Below the pieces are notes generated by a model. It saw only the letters and a program-made list of their open reading frames with translations, had not been told where the DNA came from and ran no database searches. Positions 22,451-31,685 of a stretch of 64,000 bases of DNA are shown piece by piece. Each line of letters begins with the position of its first letter. The first letter of the stretch is position 1. The position numbers and the translations under genes were made by a program. Source of the DNA: Candidatus Contendibacter sp. (GTDB lineage Bacteria; Pseudomonadota; Gammaproteobacteria; Competibacterales; Competibacteraceae); the NCBI GenBank assembly GCA_029624675.1, contig JARSSP010000036.1, positions 310,001 to 374,000 on the forward strand, given 5' to 3'.

Positions 22451-22707
22451 GAGTTGGTGGTGATCCCGGATGAACAGGGTGGGGGGCTTGCGCGAGCGCC
22501 CGGTTTGGGCTGAAATGGATCAAAAGAAATTTGTGCCCCGATTGATTATTTTGCCACAATATCTCTTGTCGAACGCCGCGCGCTGCTGATTTTCACGGCC
22601 GTTCTTCGACGGTCGTTCCGTCATCCGCCCGACCGGCCCCGTGCTTCCTAAAGCATCTGATTGGCGAACCACGTCTCCCTGCCCTTCCGAACTGGAGAAT
22701 CCGATCC

Positions 22708-23037
22708 GTGAGTGAGCGAATTACCCATATCACCGATGACACCTTCGAGGCCGAGGTACTCAAGGCCGAACAACCGGTCCTAGTCGATTACTGGGCCGAG
22801 TGGTGTGGTCCCTGCCGCATGATTGCGCCGATTCTGGACGAGGTCGCTGGCGATTACGCCGGGCGTCTCAAGGTCTGCAAGTTGAATGTGGATGAAAATC
22901 AGGCCACGCCACCCAAGTACGGCATTCGCGGCATTCCTACCTTGATGTTGTTCCGCAACGGCAATGTCGAGGCCACCAAGGTCGGCGCCTTGTCCAAATC
23001 GCAACTGGTCGCCTTCCTTGACGGTAGCCTGCCTTGA
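22708..23037 (+). CDS. trxA: Thioredoxin 1
   Basis: Cytoplasmic disulfide reductase of 109 aa. The active site is WCGPC with cysteines 33 and 36, and the cis-proline loop [10 protein letters not shown] is present. It begins at a GTG with GGAG upstream. The order rhlB / trxA-rho is conserved among gammaproteobacteria. Family knowledge: reduces ribonucleotide reductase, PAPS reductase and peroxidases such as Tpx, also in this window. Confidence 0.97.
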   Translation: MSERITHITDDTFEAEVLKAEQPVLVDYWAEWCGPCRMIAPILDEVAGDYAGRLKVCKLNVDENQATPPKYGIRGIPTLMLFRNGNVEATKVGALSKSQLVAFLDGSLP

Positions 23038-23097
23038 GTCGCGCGAACGGCGCCCGCCTCAAGGTAGACGCCGCTTCGCGGCCGTGCTAGCGTAGAC

Positions 23098-23240
23098 CGC
23101 ACCGTACCGCTTATCCTCCCGCAATCACTCCTCGCGCTGCTCCGCCCTTGTCTGGTTCGGCTTCCAACCCAGGAGCACCCTTTCACACCTCTCCACGGAC
23201 GCGCGTTCGTCGCGCCCGCCGCCTTGAGCCTGCTGCTTCC
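23098..23240 (+). promoter_or_regulatory. C-rich rho leader, likely Rho loading region
   Basis: The leader before rho is strongly C-rich and G-poor on the coding strand. By hand count, bases 23101-23200 hold 45 C and 17 G. Such C>G bubbles are Rho utilisation (rut) regions, and rho is known to be autoregulated by attenuation in its leader in E. coli. No leader peptide was recognised. Confidence 0.5.
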
Positions 23241-24497
23241 ATGAATCTAACCGAACTCAAGAAAAAATCCGCCGCTGACCTGATCGCCATCGCGCAGGAG
23301 CTGAAGCTCGAAGGCATGGCGCGCTCGCGTAAGCAGGATGTAATCTTCGCCATCCTCAAGGCCCTCGCCAAGAACGGCGAAGATATTTCCGGTGACGGCG
23401 TGCTGGAAATCCTGCAAGATGGTTTCGGCTTCTTGCGCTCCGCCGACAGTTCCTATCTGGCCGGCCCCGACGACATCTACGTCTCGCCCAGCCAGATTCG
23501 CCGCTTCAACCTGCGCACCGGCGATACGGTCAGCGGCAAGATTCGCCCGCCCAAGGAAGGCGAGCGCTACTTCGCCCTGCTCAAGGTCGGCGATATCAAT
23601 TTCGAGCCACCGGAAGTCTCCAAAAACAAGGTATTGTTCGAGAACCTGACGCCGTTGCACGCGGATGATCGGCTGACGCTGGAGCGCGGCAACGGCAGCA
23701 CCGAGGACATCACGGCGCGGGTGATCGACCTAATCGCCCCGATCGGCAAGGGCCAGCGCGGCCTGATCGTGTCGCCACCCAAGGCCGGCAAGACCATGAT
23801 GTTGCAGAACATCGCCCAAAGTATCGCCGCCAACCATCCCGAGTGTTACCTGATCGTGCTGTTGATCGACGAGCGGCCGGAGGAAGTGACCGAGATGCAG
23901 CGGTCGGTGCGCGGCGAAGTGATCGCCAGCACCTTCGACGAGCCAGCCACCCGCCATACCCAGGTGGCGGAGATGGTGAACGACAAGGCCAAGCGACTGG
24001 TCGAGCACAAGCGTGATGTGGTGATCCTGCTGGATTCGATCACCCGGCTGGCCCGGGCCTACAACACCGTGGTACCTGCCTCCGGCAAGGTGCTGACCGG
24101 TGGCGTGGATGCCAACGCCCTGCAAAAACCCAAGCGGTTCTTCGGCGCGGCCCGTAACATCGAGGAGGGCGGCTCGCTGACCATCATCGCCACCACGCTG
24201 ATCGACACCGGCTCGCGCATGGACGACGTGATCTACGAGGAGTTCAAGGGCACCGGCAACATGGAAATCCATCTCGACCGGCGGATTTCCGAAAAGCGGG
24301 TCTTTCCGGCTATCGACATCAATCGCTCCGGCACGCGCCGCGAGGAATTGCTGGCCGATCCGGATGATTTGCAGAAGATGTGGATTCTGCGCAAGCTGCT
24401 GCATCCGATGGACGAGTTGCAGGCCATGGAATTTCTGTTGGAACGGCTCAAGAATACAAAGACCAACAAGGAATTTTTCGAGTCCATGAAACGCTGA
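23241..24497 (+). CDS. rho: Transcription termination factor Rho
   Basis: Hexameric RNA-dependent ATPase/helicase that terminates untranslated transcripts. The product is 418 aa (E. coli 419). The start [14 protein letters not shown] matches the family, so upstream in-frame codons are not used. Seen: RNA-binding domain with DGFGFLRS, Walker A PPKAGKTM, Walker [18 protein letters not shown]-loop region [25 protein letters not shown] in pieces, and FFESMKR at the C-terminus. trxA is upstream and ubiT 12 bases downstream. Confidence 0.98.
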   Translation: MNLTELKKKSAADLIAIAQELKLEGMARSRKQDVIFAILKALAKNGEDISGDGVLEILQDGFGFLRSADSSYLAGPDDIYVSPSQIRRFNLRTGDTVSGKIRPPKEGERYFALLKVGDINFEPPEVSKNKVLFENLTPLHADDRLTLERGNGSTEDITARVIDLIAPIGKGQRGLIVSPPKAGKTMMLQNIAQSIAANHPECYLIVLLIDERPEEVTEMQRSVRGEVIASTFDEPATRHTQVAEMVNDKAKRLVEHKRDVVILLDSITRLARAYNTVVPASGKVLTGGVDANALQKPKRFFGAARNIEEGGSLTIIATTLIDTGSRMDDVIYEEFKGTGNMEIHLDRRISEKRVFPAIDINRSGTRREELLADPDDLQKMWILRKLLHPMDELQAMEFLLERLKNTKTNKEFFESMKR

Positions 24498-24509
24498 GGC
24501 ATTGACGGT

Positions 24510-25031
24510 GTGATCAACGCCATGTTCCAGGCCACCCTCCATTCGCTGTTCCCACCCCGCCCCACCCTGCCGACACCGCTGGCGCTGCCGTTGAAATGGA
24601 TTCCCGGCCCGGTGCATTCGACCATTCTGACCACGGCGCTGAACGTACTGTTCGCCGCCCGGATTCAACAAAACGATACGCTTGAGTTTCTCCGTAACCG
24701 GATTCTGGCGATCAAAGTGCGGGACGCCCAGGTTGAATATCGGTTTCGCTATGCCGGTCCCGCTGGTTTCGTGCCCTGTCAAGATGAGCGAACGCTGGAT
24801 TTGACCATCAGCGGTACGCTTTACGATTTCCTGGCGTTGGCCACCCGGCGCGAGGATTCCGATACGCTGTTTTTCAACCGTCGGGTGGTGATGGAAGGCG
24901 ATACCGCCTTGGGGTTGGAACTGAAAAATTTGTTGGACGGGATGGATCCGGACGCGCTGGGCGGGCCGCTGCCACCGCTGTTGCGCGCCGTTAATGGCCT
25001 GATGGCTGGGTATGAGCGGTTGAGCGGGTAA
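24510..25031 (+). CDS. ubiT: SCP2-domain ubiquinone biosynthesis accessory protein UbiT
   Basis: Lipid-binding accessory factor of oxygen-independent ubiquinone synthesis (YhbT family). The product is 173 aa. An N-terminal region is followed by an SCP2 sterol-carrier fold; TRREDSDTLFFNRRVVMEGDTALGLELKNLLD, in pieces, closely parallels E. coli UbiT. It begins at a GTG at 24510 (GAGG ten bases before) or at the ATG at 24522. The partner genes ubiU and ubiV are not in the window. Co-transcription with rho is likely, since only 12 bases separate them. Confidence 0.85.
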   Translation: MINAMFQATLHSLFPPRPTLPTPLALPLKWIPGPVHSTILTTALNVLFAARIQQNDTLEFLRNRILAIKVRDAQVEYRFRYAGPAGFVPCQDERTLDLTISGTLYDFLALATRREDSDTLFFNRRVVMEGDTALGLELKNLLDGMDPDALGGPLPPLLRAVNGLMAGYERLSG

Positions 25032-25103
25032 ACCCGCCTTGTGGTTTCCAACAGCCCAGCGGCGTTCTCGTTCCACGCGCTCCAGCGTCACCACCATTCT
25101 TTC

Positions 25104-25186
25104 GCAAAGGGGGCGTGGGGGATTTGAACCGATCGGGCTGAGCGAAACCCAAAATTCCCCCGACCTCCCTTCGTCAAGGGGGGGTT
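25104..25186. repeat. Inverted pair of G/C-tract repeats in the ubiT-gabD gap
   Basis: Two related G-rich/C-rich units face each other: 25104-25126 (AAAGGGGGCGTGGGGGATTT) and 25152-25186 (AAATTCCCCC then CCTCCCTT, CGTC loop, AAGGGGGG). The second unit alone forms an 8-bp hairpin at 25164-25183. They sit between convergent genes and may serve as a two-way terminator or be an interspersed repeat. TTCGAAA/TTTCGAA (25217-25241) is another short inverted repeat. Nothing else is seen in this 252-base gap. Confidence 0.4.
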
Positions 25187-25283
25187 CCCAGCCTTCGATG
25201 GGCAGGATTGCCCCCGTTCGAAACCGTATCCCAATTTCGAAGTCGCGGGGAACCACGAGGCGAGCGCTACGCTCCGTCGGGTT

Positions 25284-26738
25284 TCAATTCAGCCCCACGC
25301 ACAAATACTTGAGGTCCAGATACTCCTCGATGCCGTACTTCGAACCCTCGCGGCCGAAGCCGGACTTCTTGACCCCGCCGAATGGCGCGACCTCGGTCGA
25401 GATCAATCCAGTGTTGACGCCGACCATGCCGTATCGCAAGGTCTCGGCCACCCGGAATACCCGGCTCAGGTCGCAGCTGTAAAAATAGGCCGCCAAGCCA
25501 AACTCGGTGGCGTTCGCCAACTGGATCGCTTCCACGTCGGTGTGGAATCGGAACAGCGGCGCCACCGGTCCGAAGGTTTCCTCGCGGGCGACGAGCATCT
25601 CCTGTGTGGCTTCGCTCAACACCGTGGGTTCGTAGAATGTGCCGCCCAAGGCATGTTGCCGGCCGCCGGTCAGCACGTTCGCACCCTGAGCCACGGCGTC
25701 GGCGACGTGCCGTTCGACTTTTGCCAACGCCGCCGCGTCGATCAGCGGTCCCTGCGTCACGCCAGGTTCCAGACCGTTGCCGACCTTCAATTGTGCTTGC
25801 ACCGCCTGGGTCAGCTTGGCGGCGAAGGCGTCGTAAATTTCGTCCTGAATCAGAAACCGATTGGCGCACACACAGGTCTGGCCGCTGTTGCGGTACTTGG
25901 ACGCCAGCGCCCCGGCCACCGCCGCGTCGAGATCGGCGTCGGCGAACACGATGAAGGGGGCATTGCCGCCCAGTTCCAGCGACAACCGCTTGAGCGTGCC
26001 GGCGCAACGCTGCATCAGATACTTGCCGGTTCGGGTCGAACCCGTGAAGCTGAGCTTGCGGACTAGGGGGTTGTCGAGAAGCTCATCGCCGATGATCTGG
26101 GCCGGACCGGTGACCACATTCAACACGCCGGCCGGCAAGCCCGCCTGTTCCGCCAGCGCCGCCAGCGCCAGCGCCGAAAACGGGGTCTGTGGCGCCGGCT
26201 TGACCACCATCGTGCAACCGGCCGCCAGCGCCGCCCCGACCTTGCGCGCGATCATGGCCGCCGGGAAATTCCAGGGCGTGATCGCCGCGCACACCCCGAC
26301 CGGCTCCTTCAGCACCAGAATCCGCCGATCCGGCCACGGTGTCGGGATGATATCGCCATAAACCCGCTTGCCCTCCTCGGCGAACCATTCCAAGAAGCTG
26401 GCGGCGTAGCCGATCTCGCCGCGCGCCTCGGCCAGCGGTTTGCCCTGTTCCAGGGTCATCAAGATCGCCAACCCCTCCTGCTGTTCCAGCAACAGGCCGA
26501 ACCAACGCCGCAGGATCGCGGCCCGCGCCGACGCCGTCAGCGCCCGCCAAGTGGGCAACGCGGCGTGAGCCGCCTCGATGGCGCGGCGAGTCTCGGCCGC
26601 GCCCAGTTCGGGAACATGGCCCAACGTTTCGCCGGTGGCGGGGTTCATGATCGTCGAGACGGCGCCACCATCGGCGTCGATCCAGCAACCACCGATGTAG
26701 CATTGCTGACGAAACAGCGCGGTTTCACGAAGTTGCAT
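25284..26738 (-). CDS. gabD: Succinate-semialdehyde dehydrogenase (NADP+)
   Basis: Oxidises succinate semialdehyde to succinate, the last step of GABA breakdown. The product is 484 aa (E. coli GabD 482). Seen: NAD(P)-binding FTGSTRTGKYLMQRCA, catalytic Glu in LELGGNAPF, catalytic Cys in NSGQTCVCANRF, and C-terminal FGGVKKSGFGREGSKYGIEEYL in pieces. The ATG at 26738 is chosen because GAGG precedes it and it gives the family length; the frame stays open upstream. No gabT aminotransferase is nearby. Confidence 0.9.
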   Translation of the reverse strand: MQLRETALFRQQCYIGGCWIDADGGAVSTIMNPATGETLGHVPELGAAETRRAIEAAHAALPTWRALTASARAAILRRWFGLLLEQQEGLAILMTLEQGKPLAEARGEIGYAASFLEWFAEEGKRVYGDIIPTPWPDRRILVLKEPVGVCAAITPWNFPAAMIARKVGAALAAGCTMVVKPAPQTPFSALALAALAEQAGLPAGVLNVVTGPAQIIGDELLDNPLVRKLSFTGSTRTGKYLMQRCAGTLKRLSLELGGNAPFIVFADADLDAAVAGALASKYRNSGQTCVCANRFLIQDEIYDAFAAKLTQAVQAQLKVGNGLEPGVTQGPLIDAAALAKVERHVADAVAQGANVLTGGRQHALGGTFYEPTVLSEATQEMLVAREETFGPVAPLFRFHTDVEAIQLANATEFGLAAYFYSCDLSRVFRVAETLRYGMVGVNTGLISTEVAPFGGVKKSGFGREGSKYGIEEYLDLKYLCVGLN

Positions 26739-26908
26739 GGCATCCTCACGTTGGCAAGATGGACGGGACGCTCGGGACCGCCGACGGCGCGCGGCCACTC
26801 GAAGCCGCGAATCTGGATGGCCGGAAAGACCGGACAGCAATACAATATCCCGTTTAAAGACTTCCCCCAAATCTGATCGGATCATCCCAACGATGGAGCC
26901 GTAACGCC

Positions 26909-28480
26909 GTGAACTTTCGAATGCTGCTAAGTCTTGCGTTGCTGGTGGGCCTTTGGACAGGTCCGGTGGCGAGCTTTGGCGGACCCAACGCGTCCGAAGC
27001 CGCCGAAGCCGCAACTCCGCCGCCCAAGCGCTTCAACTTTGCCGACGTTCGCCGCCGCGCCGAGGTGATGGCCTCGCAACCCTTCCAAACGACCAGTAAC
27101 ACTCTGCCCGATTTTCTCAAGAATCTGGATTACGACCAGTATCGCGACATCCGCTTTCGGGCCGAAAGGAGCTTGTGGCGCGCGGAGGGGTTGCCATTCG
27201 AAATCCAGTTCGCGCCGCTCGGATTCTTTTTTTTCGAACCAGTGATCATCAACGTGGTCGTCGAAGGTGAAGGCAAGCCGGTGGAATACGCCAGCGACCT
27301 GTTCGATTACGGCAAGAACTCGGTGCCCGACAACTTGCCCAAGGACCTCGGCTTCGCCGGCTTCAAGGTGCTGTATCCGCTGCACACCGACAGCCATTAT
27401 GACGAAGTCGCGGTGTTCCTGGGCGCGAGCTACTTTCGCGCGGTTGGCCAGAAGCAGAATTACGGCCTCTCGGCCCGGGGCCTAGCCGTGGACACCGGCC
27501 TCCCCAAGCCCGAAGAATTCCCCCGTTTCCGCGAGTTTTGGTTGGAAAAACCCGCCAAGGACGCTACCGAGCTGACCGTCTACGCCCTGATGGACAGCCG
27601 GAGCCTGACCGGTGCTTATCGCTTTGTCATCAAGCCGGGCGTCGCCACTCAGATCGAGGTCAAGGCCAGTCTGTTCGTCCGCGACAAGGCGCAGGTGCAG
27701 AAACTCGGCGTGGCGCCGCTGACCAGCATGTTCTATCACGGCGCGATGAACGAGCGGTTCTTCGATGACTTTCGCCCCCAGGTGCACGATTCCGATGGCC
27801 TGTTGATGCTCACCGGCAACGGCGAATGGATCTGGCGGCCGCTGAACAACCCCGCCCGGTTGCGCATCAGCGCCTACCAGGACAACAACCCGCGCGGCTT
27901 CGGCCTGTTGCAGCGCGACCGCGATTTCGACAACTACCAGGATCTGGAGGCGCACTATCACATTCGACCCAGCATTTGGGTCGAGCCGCAGGGTGACTGG
28001 GGCAAGGGTTCGGTGCAGTTGATCGAAATTCCCAGCACGGCTGAGCGCTACGACAATATTGCCGCGTTTTGGACCCCCGAGAAGCCGGTCGAGGCGGGCC
28101 AGAAGCTGGAATTCAGCTACCGGCTGTCCTTCTTCCTCGATCTGCCGAATCTGTCGTCGGGTGGCCGCACCCTGGCCAGCCGGGTCGGCGCCGGCGGCGC
28201 GGGCGATTTGCAGGCCGAACGGCGGCGATTCGTCATCGATTTTGGTGGCGAGAATCTGGCCAGGCTGGCGGACGATGCTCCCGTGGAAGGGGTGGTCAGC
28301 GGCTCGGCCGGCCAGATTCAGAACGTGGTGGTGCACAAGAACCCGCAAACCCGTGGCTGGCGCCTATCGTTCGAGCTGCTGCCGCAAGGCGACGCCCCAT
28401 CGGAACTGCGCGGTTTCCTCAAACTGGGCAACGATGTGCTGACCGAAACCTGGAGCTACCAGTGGACCGCGGCAAAGTAA
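26909..28480 (+). CDS. opgG: Periplasmic glucan biosynthesis protein OpgG
   Basis: Periplasmic protein needed for branching or release of osmoregulated periplasmic glucans. The product is 523 aa. A signal peptide is visible (MNFRMLLSLALLVGLWTGPVASF). The MdoG core follows with YDQYRDIRFR, FFEPV, SLTGAYRF, MTSMFYHGAMNERFFDDFRP-like text and DGLLM. The GTG start at 26909 has GGAG about ten bases upstream. It opens an opgG-(unknown)-opgH cluster. Confidence 0.93.
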   Translation: MNFRMLLSLALLVGLWTGPVASFGGPNASEAAEAATPPPKRFNFADVRRRAEVMASQPFQTTSNTLPDFLKNLDYDQYRDIRFRAERSLWRAEGLPFEIQFAPLGFFFFEPVIINVVVEGEGKPVEYASDLFDYGKNSVPDNLPKDLGFAGFKVLYPLHTDSHYDEVAVFLGASYFRAVGQKQNYGLSARGLAVDTGLPKPEEFPRFREFWLEKPAKDATELTVYALMDSRSLTGAYRFVIKPGVATQIEVKASLFVRDKAQVQKLGVAPLTSMFYHGAMNERFFDDFRPQVHDSDGLLMLTGNGEWIWRPLNNPARLRISAYQDNNPRGFGLLQRDRDFDNYQDLEAHYHIRPSIWVEPQGDWGKGSVQLIEIPSTAERYDNIAAFWTPEKPVEAGQKLEFSYRLSFFLDLPNLSSGGRTLASRVGAGGAGDLQAERRRFVIDFGGENLARLADDAPVEGVVSGSAGQIQNVVVHKNPQTRGWRLSFELLPQGDAPSELRGFLKLGNDVLTETWSYQWTAAK

Positions 28481-28968
28481 GCGCCGCGGAGCCGTATCTG
28501 CCGCCAGCGCAGCCAGCGCCTTCCAGCGAGTTTGTGCTCGCTCGTCTCGGCGCCTATTGGCAGGCGCTGGGGGTCAGCGATCCAGATCAGATCGCGGCTC
28601 TTAGCGAGCAGGCGCTGCGCCGCGCCACCGAGTCGCCGGAGGCGCCAGGGCTGGATGCGGTGGCGCGGACGCTTGTTGCCGCCGGCGAATTGCTGGACGA
28701 TTGGCTGGCGCGGGCGCTCGATCTGCCCCGGTCGTCGCGGGAACTGGCGGCGGCGCGGGCCGCGCTACTGAGTGGCGCCGCGCCGAACTGGCCGGCGGCA
28801 CTGTTCGCCGCGCCCGATGAGGCCGACACCGTGCTGGACGCCCTGCGCGCGGCCCGTGCCGAGCCCACACCGGAGCCCAGTCCCGGTGCCATGCCGGCGC
28901 AACGCATCGAGTTGTTCGGGTCGTTGGCTTCACTGCGCCGACTTTGGCGTCCGCAACCTCGCGCCTGA
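28462..28968 (+). CDS. Unrecognised protein encoded between opgG and opgH
   Basis: Not recognised. The predicted 168-aa product starts at a GTG (28462) inside the end of opgG, overlapping it by 19 bases, and stops 32 bases before opgH. It is rich in Ala, Leu, Pro and Arg, with helical blocks such as YWQALGVSDPDQIAALSEQAL and a C-terminus ending SLASLRRLWRPQPRA. No signal peptide or membrane helix is seen. The OpgH here lacks the long cytoplasmic N-terminal region of E. coli OpgH, so this could be that region as a separate chain. That is inference. It could also be a spurious frame, though the tight overlap favours a gene. Confidence 0.6.
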   Translation: MDRGKVSAAEPYLPPAQPAPSSEFVLARLGAYWQALGVSDPDQIAALSEQALRRATESPEAPGLDAVARTLVAAGELLDDWLARALDLPRSSRELAAARAALLSGAAPNWPAALFAAPDEADTVLDALRAARAEPTPEPSPGAMPAQRIELFGSLASLRRLWRPQPRA

Positions 28969-29000
28969 ACCGCGGTAACCCCCTTTTCCCTGGACGTGTC

Positions 29001-31076
29001 ATGACCCAAACCGTTCAACCCCCGATCATGGGACATGCCTTGCGGCGCGTCGTGTTCTTCTTGTTGGTGCTGCTGACGACCCTGGGCGCGATGGGCCTGA
29101 TGGTCAGCGTGTTTCAGACCGATGGTCTCAGCCCGATGGAACTCATCTTGCTGGTGCTGTACGCGATCCTGTTTTCCTGGATCTGCATCTCGTTCTGGAC
29201 CGCGTTCATGGGCTTTTTCGTGATTCTGACTGGTCGTGACCGCTGGGCGATCTCACGCCAATCGGGGCTAGCGTCCGATCCCGCCGCGCCCGCGTCACGC
29301 ACCGCGATCCTGATGCCGATCTACAACGAGGATTCGGAACGGGTGTTCGCCGGTCTGCGCGCCATTCACCGGTCCCTGGCCGATACCGGCCAGCTCGCCG
29401 GCTTCGATTTCTTCGTGCTCAGCGACACGCGCGATCCGGACGTTTGGGTCGAGGAGGAACTGCGCTGGCAAGACATGGTGCGGGCGCTGGACGGCAAGGG
29501 GCGAATCTTCTATCGCAACCGGCCGGAGAACACCAGCCGCAAGAGCGGTAATTTGGAAGACTTTTGCACTCGTTGGGGCGGTCGCTACCGCTACATGATC
29601 GTGTTGGACGCCGACAGCATCATGAAGGGCGAAACCCTGGTCGAGATGGTGCGGATCATGGAACGCCACCCCCGAGTGGCGTTGTTGCAAACTCCCCCGG
29701 TGCCGATCAACCGTGAATCGCTATTCGCCCGCATCCTGCAATTCGCTGGCAGCCTGTACGGGCGGATGTTTACCGCTGGGCTGAATTATTGGCAGTTGGG
29801 CGAGAGCAACTACTGGGGTCACAACGCCATCATCCGGATTCAGCCGTTTCTCGACCACTGCGGCCTGCCCAAGCTGCCGGGGCGCGAACCGTTCGGTGGC
29901 GACATCCTCAGTCACGACTTCGTCGAGGCGGCGCTGTTGCGGCGGGCGGGCTGGGAGGTGTGGCTGGCCTACGATCTGGAAGGCAGTTACGAGGAAATCC
30001 CGCCGACCCTGATCGACTACGCCAAGCGCGACCGCCGTTGGTGCCAGGGCAACCTCCAGCATCTGCGGCTGGCGCTGTCGCGCGGCTTCAATGCCCTGAG
30101 TCGGCTGCATTTCCTGATGGGCGTCATGTCCTACGCCGCCTCGCCGTTGTGGCTGCTGTTCCTGCTCGCCACCGGAATCGATGCCTATTTCCAGACCCGG
30201 CATGAGCCGGTGTACTTCTTTGGCGAGAACTGGGCGCCGGTATGGCCGGTGTCGTTCGCCGTGGAAATGACCACCGTGCTGCTGGTCACGCTGACCATGC
30301 TGTTCCTGCCCAAGGGACTGGCGCTGTTGCTTCTGCTCAAGGATGGCCGACTGCGCCGTGCCTACGGGGGGATGATTAAAGCCACCCTGAGCGTGGCCTT
30401 GGAGACGCTGTTCTCGGTGTTGACCGCGCCAGTGTTGATGCTGTTCCAGACCAAGTTCGTGCTGGCGATCCTGATGCGCCGCGCCGTTGGCTGGCCACCG
30501 CAACAGCGCGGCGATCACATGACCGGTTTTCGGGAGGCGGCGCTGACCCACGGCGTGCAAACGCTGATCGGCATCGTCGCCGGCGTGCTGAGCTACCAGT
30601 ACGTGCCGGCGTTCTTTTGGTGGTTCATTCCGGTGCTGCTGGGGCTGGTGCTGGCCATCCCAGTCTCCATGCTGTCCAGCAGCATCGCCCTGGGGCGCCA
30701 GGCGCGGGAATTGGGCCTGTTCCTGACTCCGGAGGAAACCGAACCGCCGGTGGTGCTGGATTATCTGGCGGAAAATCTGGAGGAGGACGAGCTGGTCCTG
30801 CCGGTGTTGCGCGAGAGGCCCACCAGCCGCTTCGTCCAGGCGCTGACCGATCCCTACGTCAACGCGCTGCATCTGTCGCTGCTGCCGCCGCGCGAGCCGC
30901 CGGGCAAGCGGCGCCGACATTACCTAGAAGGTCTGATTCATCAGTTGGAGGAGGAAGGGCCGGACAGTCTGAGCGCGGTGCAGAAACGCGACCTGATCTC
31001 GGACCCAGAGATGCTGGCGCGGTTGCACGCGCTGTTTTGGAGCCGACCGCCGGCGAACGCGGGAATGTTGCCGTAG
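29001..31076 (+). CDS. opgH: Osmoregulated periplasmic glucan glucosyltransferase OpgH
   Basis: Inner-membrane family 2 glycosyltransferase that polymerises glucose from UDP-glucose into the beta-1,2 glucan backbone and exports it. The product is 691 aa (E. coli 847). Seen: membrane helices near residues 14-35 and 45-75, MPIYNEDSERVFAGL, VLDADSIM (metal-binding DxD-type), GHNAIIR, ILSHDFVEAALLRRAGW, and the RDRRWCQGNL motif, then several C-terminal helices. It begins only about 15 residues before the first helix, so the roughly 140-residue N-terminal cytoplasmic region of E. coli OpgH is missing. Confidence 0.93.
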   Translation: MTQTVQPPIMGHALRRVVFFLLVLLTTLGAMGLMVSVFQTDGLSPMELILLVLYAILFSWICISFWTAFMGFFVILTGRDRWAISRQSGLASDPAAPASRTAILMPIYNEDSERVFAGLRAIHRSLADTGQLAGFDFFVLSDTRDPDVWVEEELRWQDMVRALDGKGRIFYRNRPENTSRKSGNLEDFCTRWGGRYRYMIVLDADSIMKGETLVEMVRIMERHPRVALLQTPPVPINRESLFARILQFAGSLYGRMFTAGLNYWQLGESNYWGHNAIIRIQPFLDHCGLPKLPGREPFGGDILSHDFVEAALLRRAGWEVWLAYDLEGSYEEIPPTLIDYAKRDRRWCQGNLQHLRLALSRGFNALSRLHFLMGVMSYAASPLWLLFLLATGIDAYFQTRHEPVYFFGENWAPVWPVSFAVEMTTVLLVTLTMLFLPKGLALLLLLKDGRLRRAYGGMIKATLSVALETLFSVLTAPVLMLFQTKFVLAILMRRAVGWPPQQRGDHMTGFREAALTHGVQTLIGIVAGVLSYQYVPAFFWWFIPVLLGLVLAIPVSMLSSSIALGRQARELGLFLTPEETEPPVVLDYLAENLEEDELVLPVLRERPTSRFVQALTDPYVNALHLSLLPPREPPGKRRRHYLEGLIHQLEEEGPDSLSAVQKRDLISDPEMLARLHALFWSRPPANAGMLP

Positions 31077-31177
31077 CGATGACTCCCTCCAAAAAAGCCT
31101 GGGAAATCAGGTAAGCTAAAAACGCAAATGATTTTCGCCGATCCCATACCCTGACCCGCCACCAGAGGATCCAACTC

Positions 31178-31678
31178 ATGGCAACCCTGACCTTCAAAGG
31201 CAACCCGATCCACACCAACGGCGATTTGCCCACCGTCGGCGCAATCGCTCCCGATTTCAAACTGGTCACCACCAGCCTCGGCGATGTCACCCTGGCCGAT
31301 TTCGTCGGCAAGAAGAAATTGCTGAACATCGTGCCCAGCCTCGATACCCCGGTGTGCGCGCTGTCCACCCGCAAATTCAACGAACACGCCAAGGCTCACC
31401 CCGACACCGTGATTCTGATCATCTCCGCCGATCTGCCGTTCGCCCAGAAGCGCTTTTGCGGCAACGAGGGGCTGAACAATGTCGTCACCCTGTCGATGAT
31501 GCGCTCGCGCAAATTCGCCAAGGATTACGGCGTCCTGCTGGAAGACGGACCGCTGGCCGGATTAACCGCCCGTGCCGTGGTGGTGCTGGACGAAAACAAC
31601 GTGGTGCGCCACGTCGAACTAGTCCCGGAAATCGCCCAGGAACCGGACTACGAAGCGGCGCTGGCAACGCTGAAGTGA
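31178..31678 (+). CDS. tpx: Thiol peroxidase
   Basis: Atypical 2-Cys peroxiredoxin that reduces hydrogen and alkyl peroxides using thioredoxin. The product is 166 aa (E. coli 168). The peroxidatic Cys60 is in [16 protein letters not shown] and the resolving Cys94 in [19 protein letters not shown] and [11 protein letters not shown] are family motifs. An AGAGGATCC Shine-Dalgarno precedes the ATG. gcvPB begins seven bases after the stop, so the two may share a transcript. Confidence 0.96.
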   Translation: MATLTFKGNPIHTNGDLPTVGAIAPDFKLVTTSLGDVTLADFVGKKKLLNIVPSLDTPVCALSTRKFNEHAKAHPDTVILIISADLPFAQKRFCGNEGLNNVVTLSMMRSRKFAKDYGVLLEDGPLAGLTARAVVVLDENNVVRHVELVPEIAQEPDYEAALATLK

Positions 31679-31685
31679 TCGATCC

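Noticed and set aside
25104..25140. tRNA-like T-arm sequence (GGTTCAAATCC on the minus strand)
   Set aside because: The T-stem does not pair and no anticodon arm or acceptor stem could be built around it.
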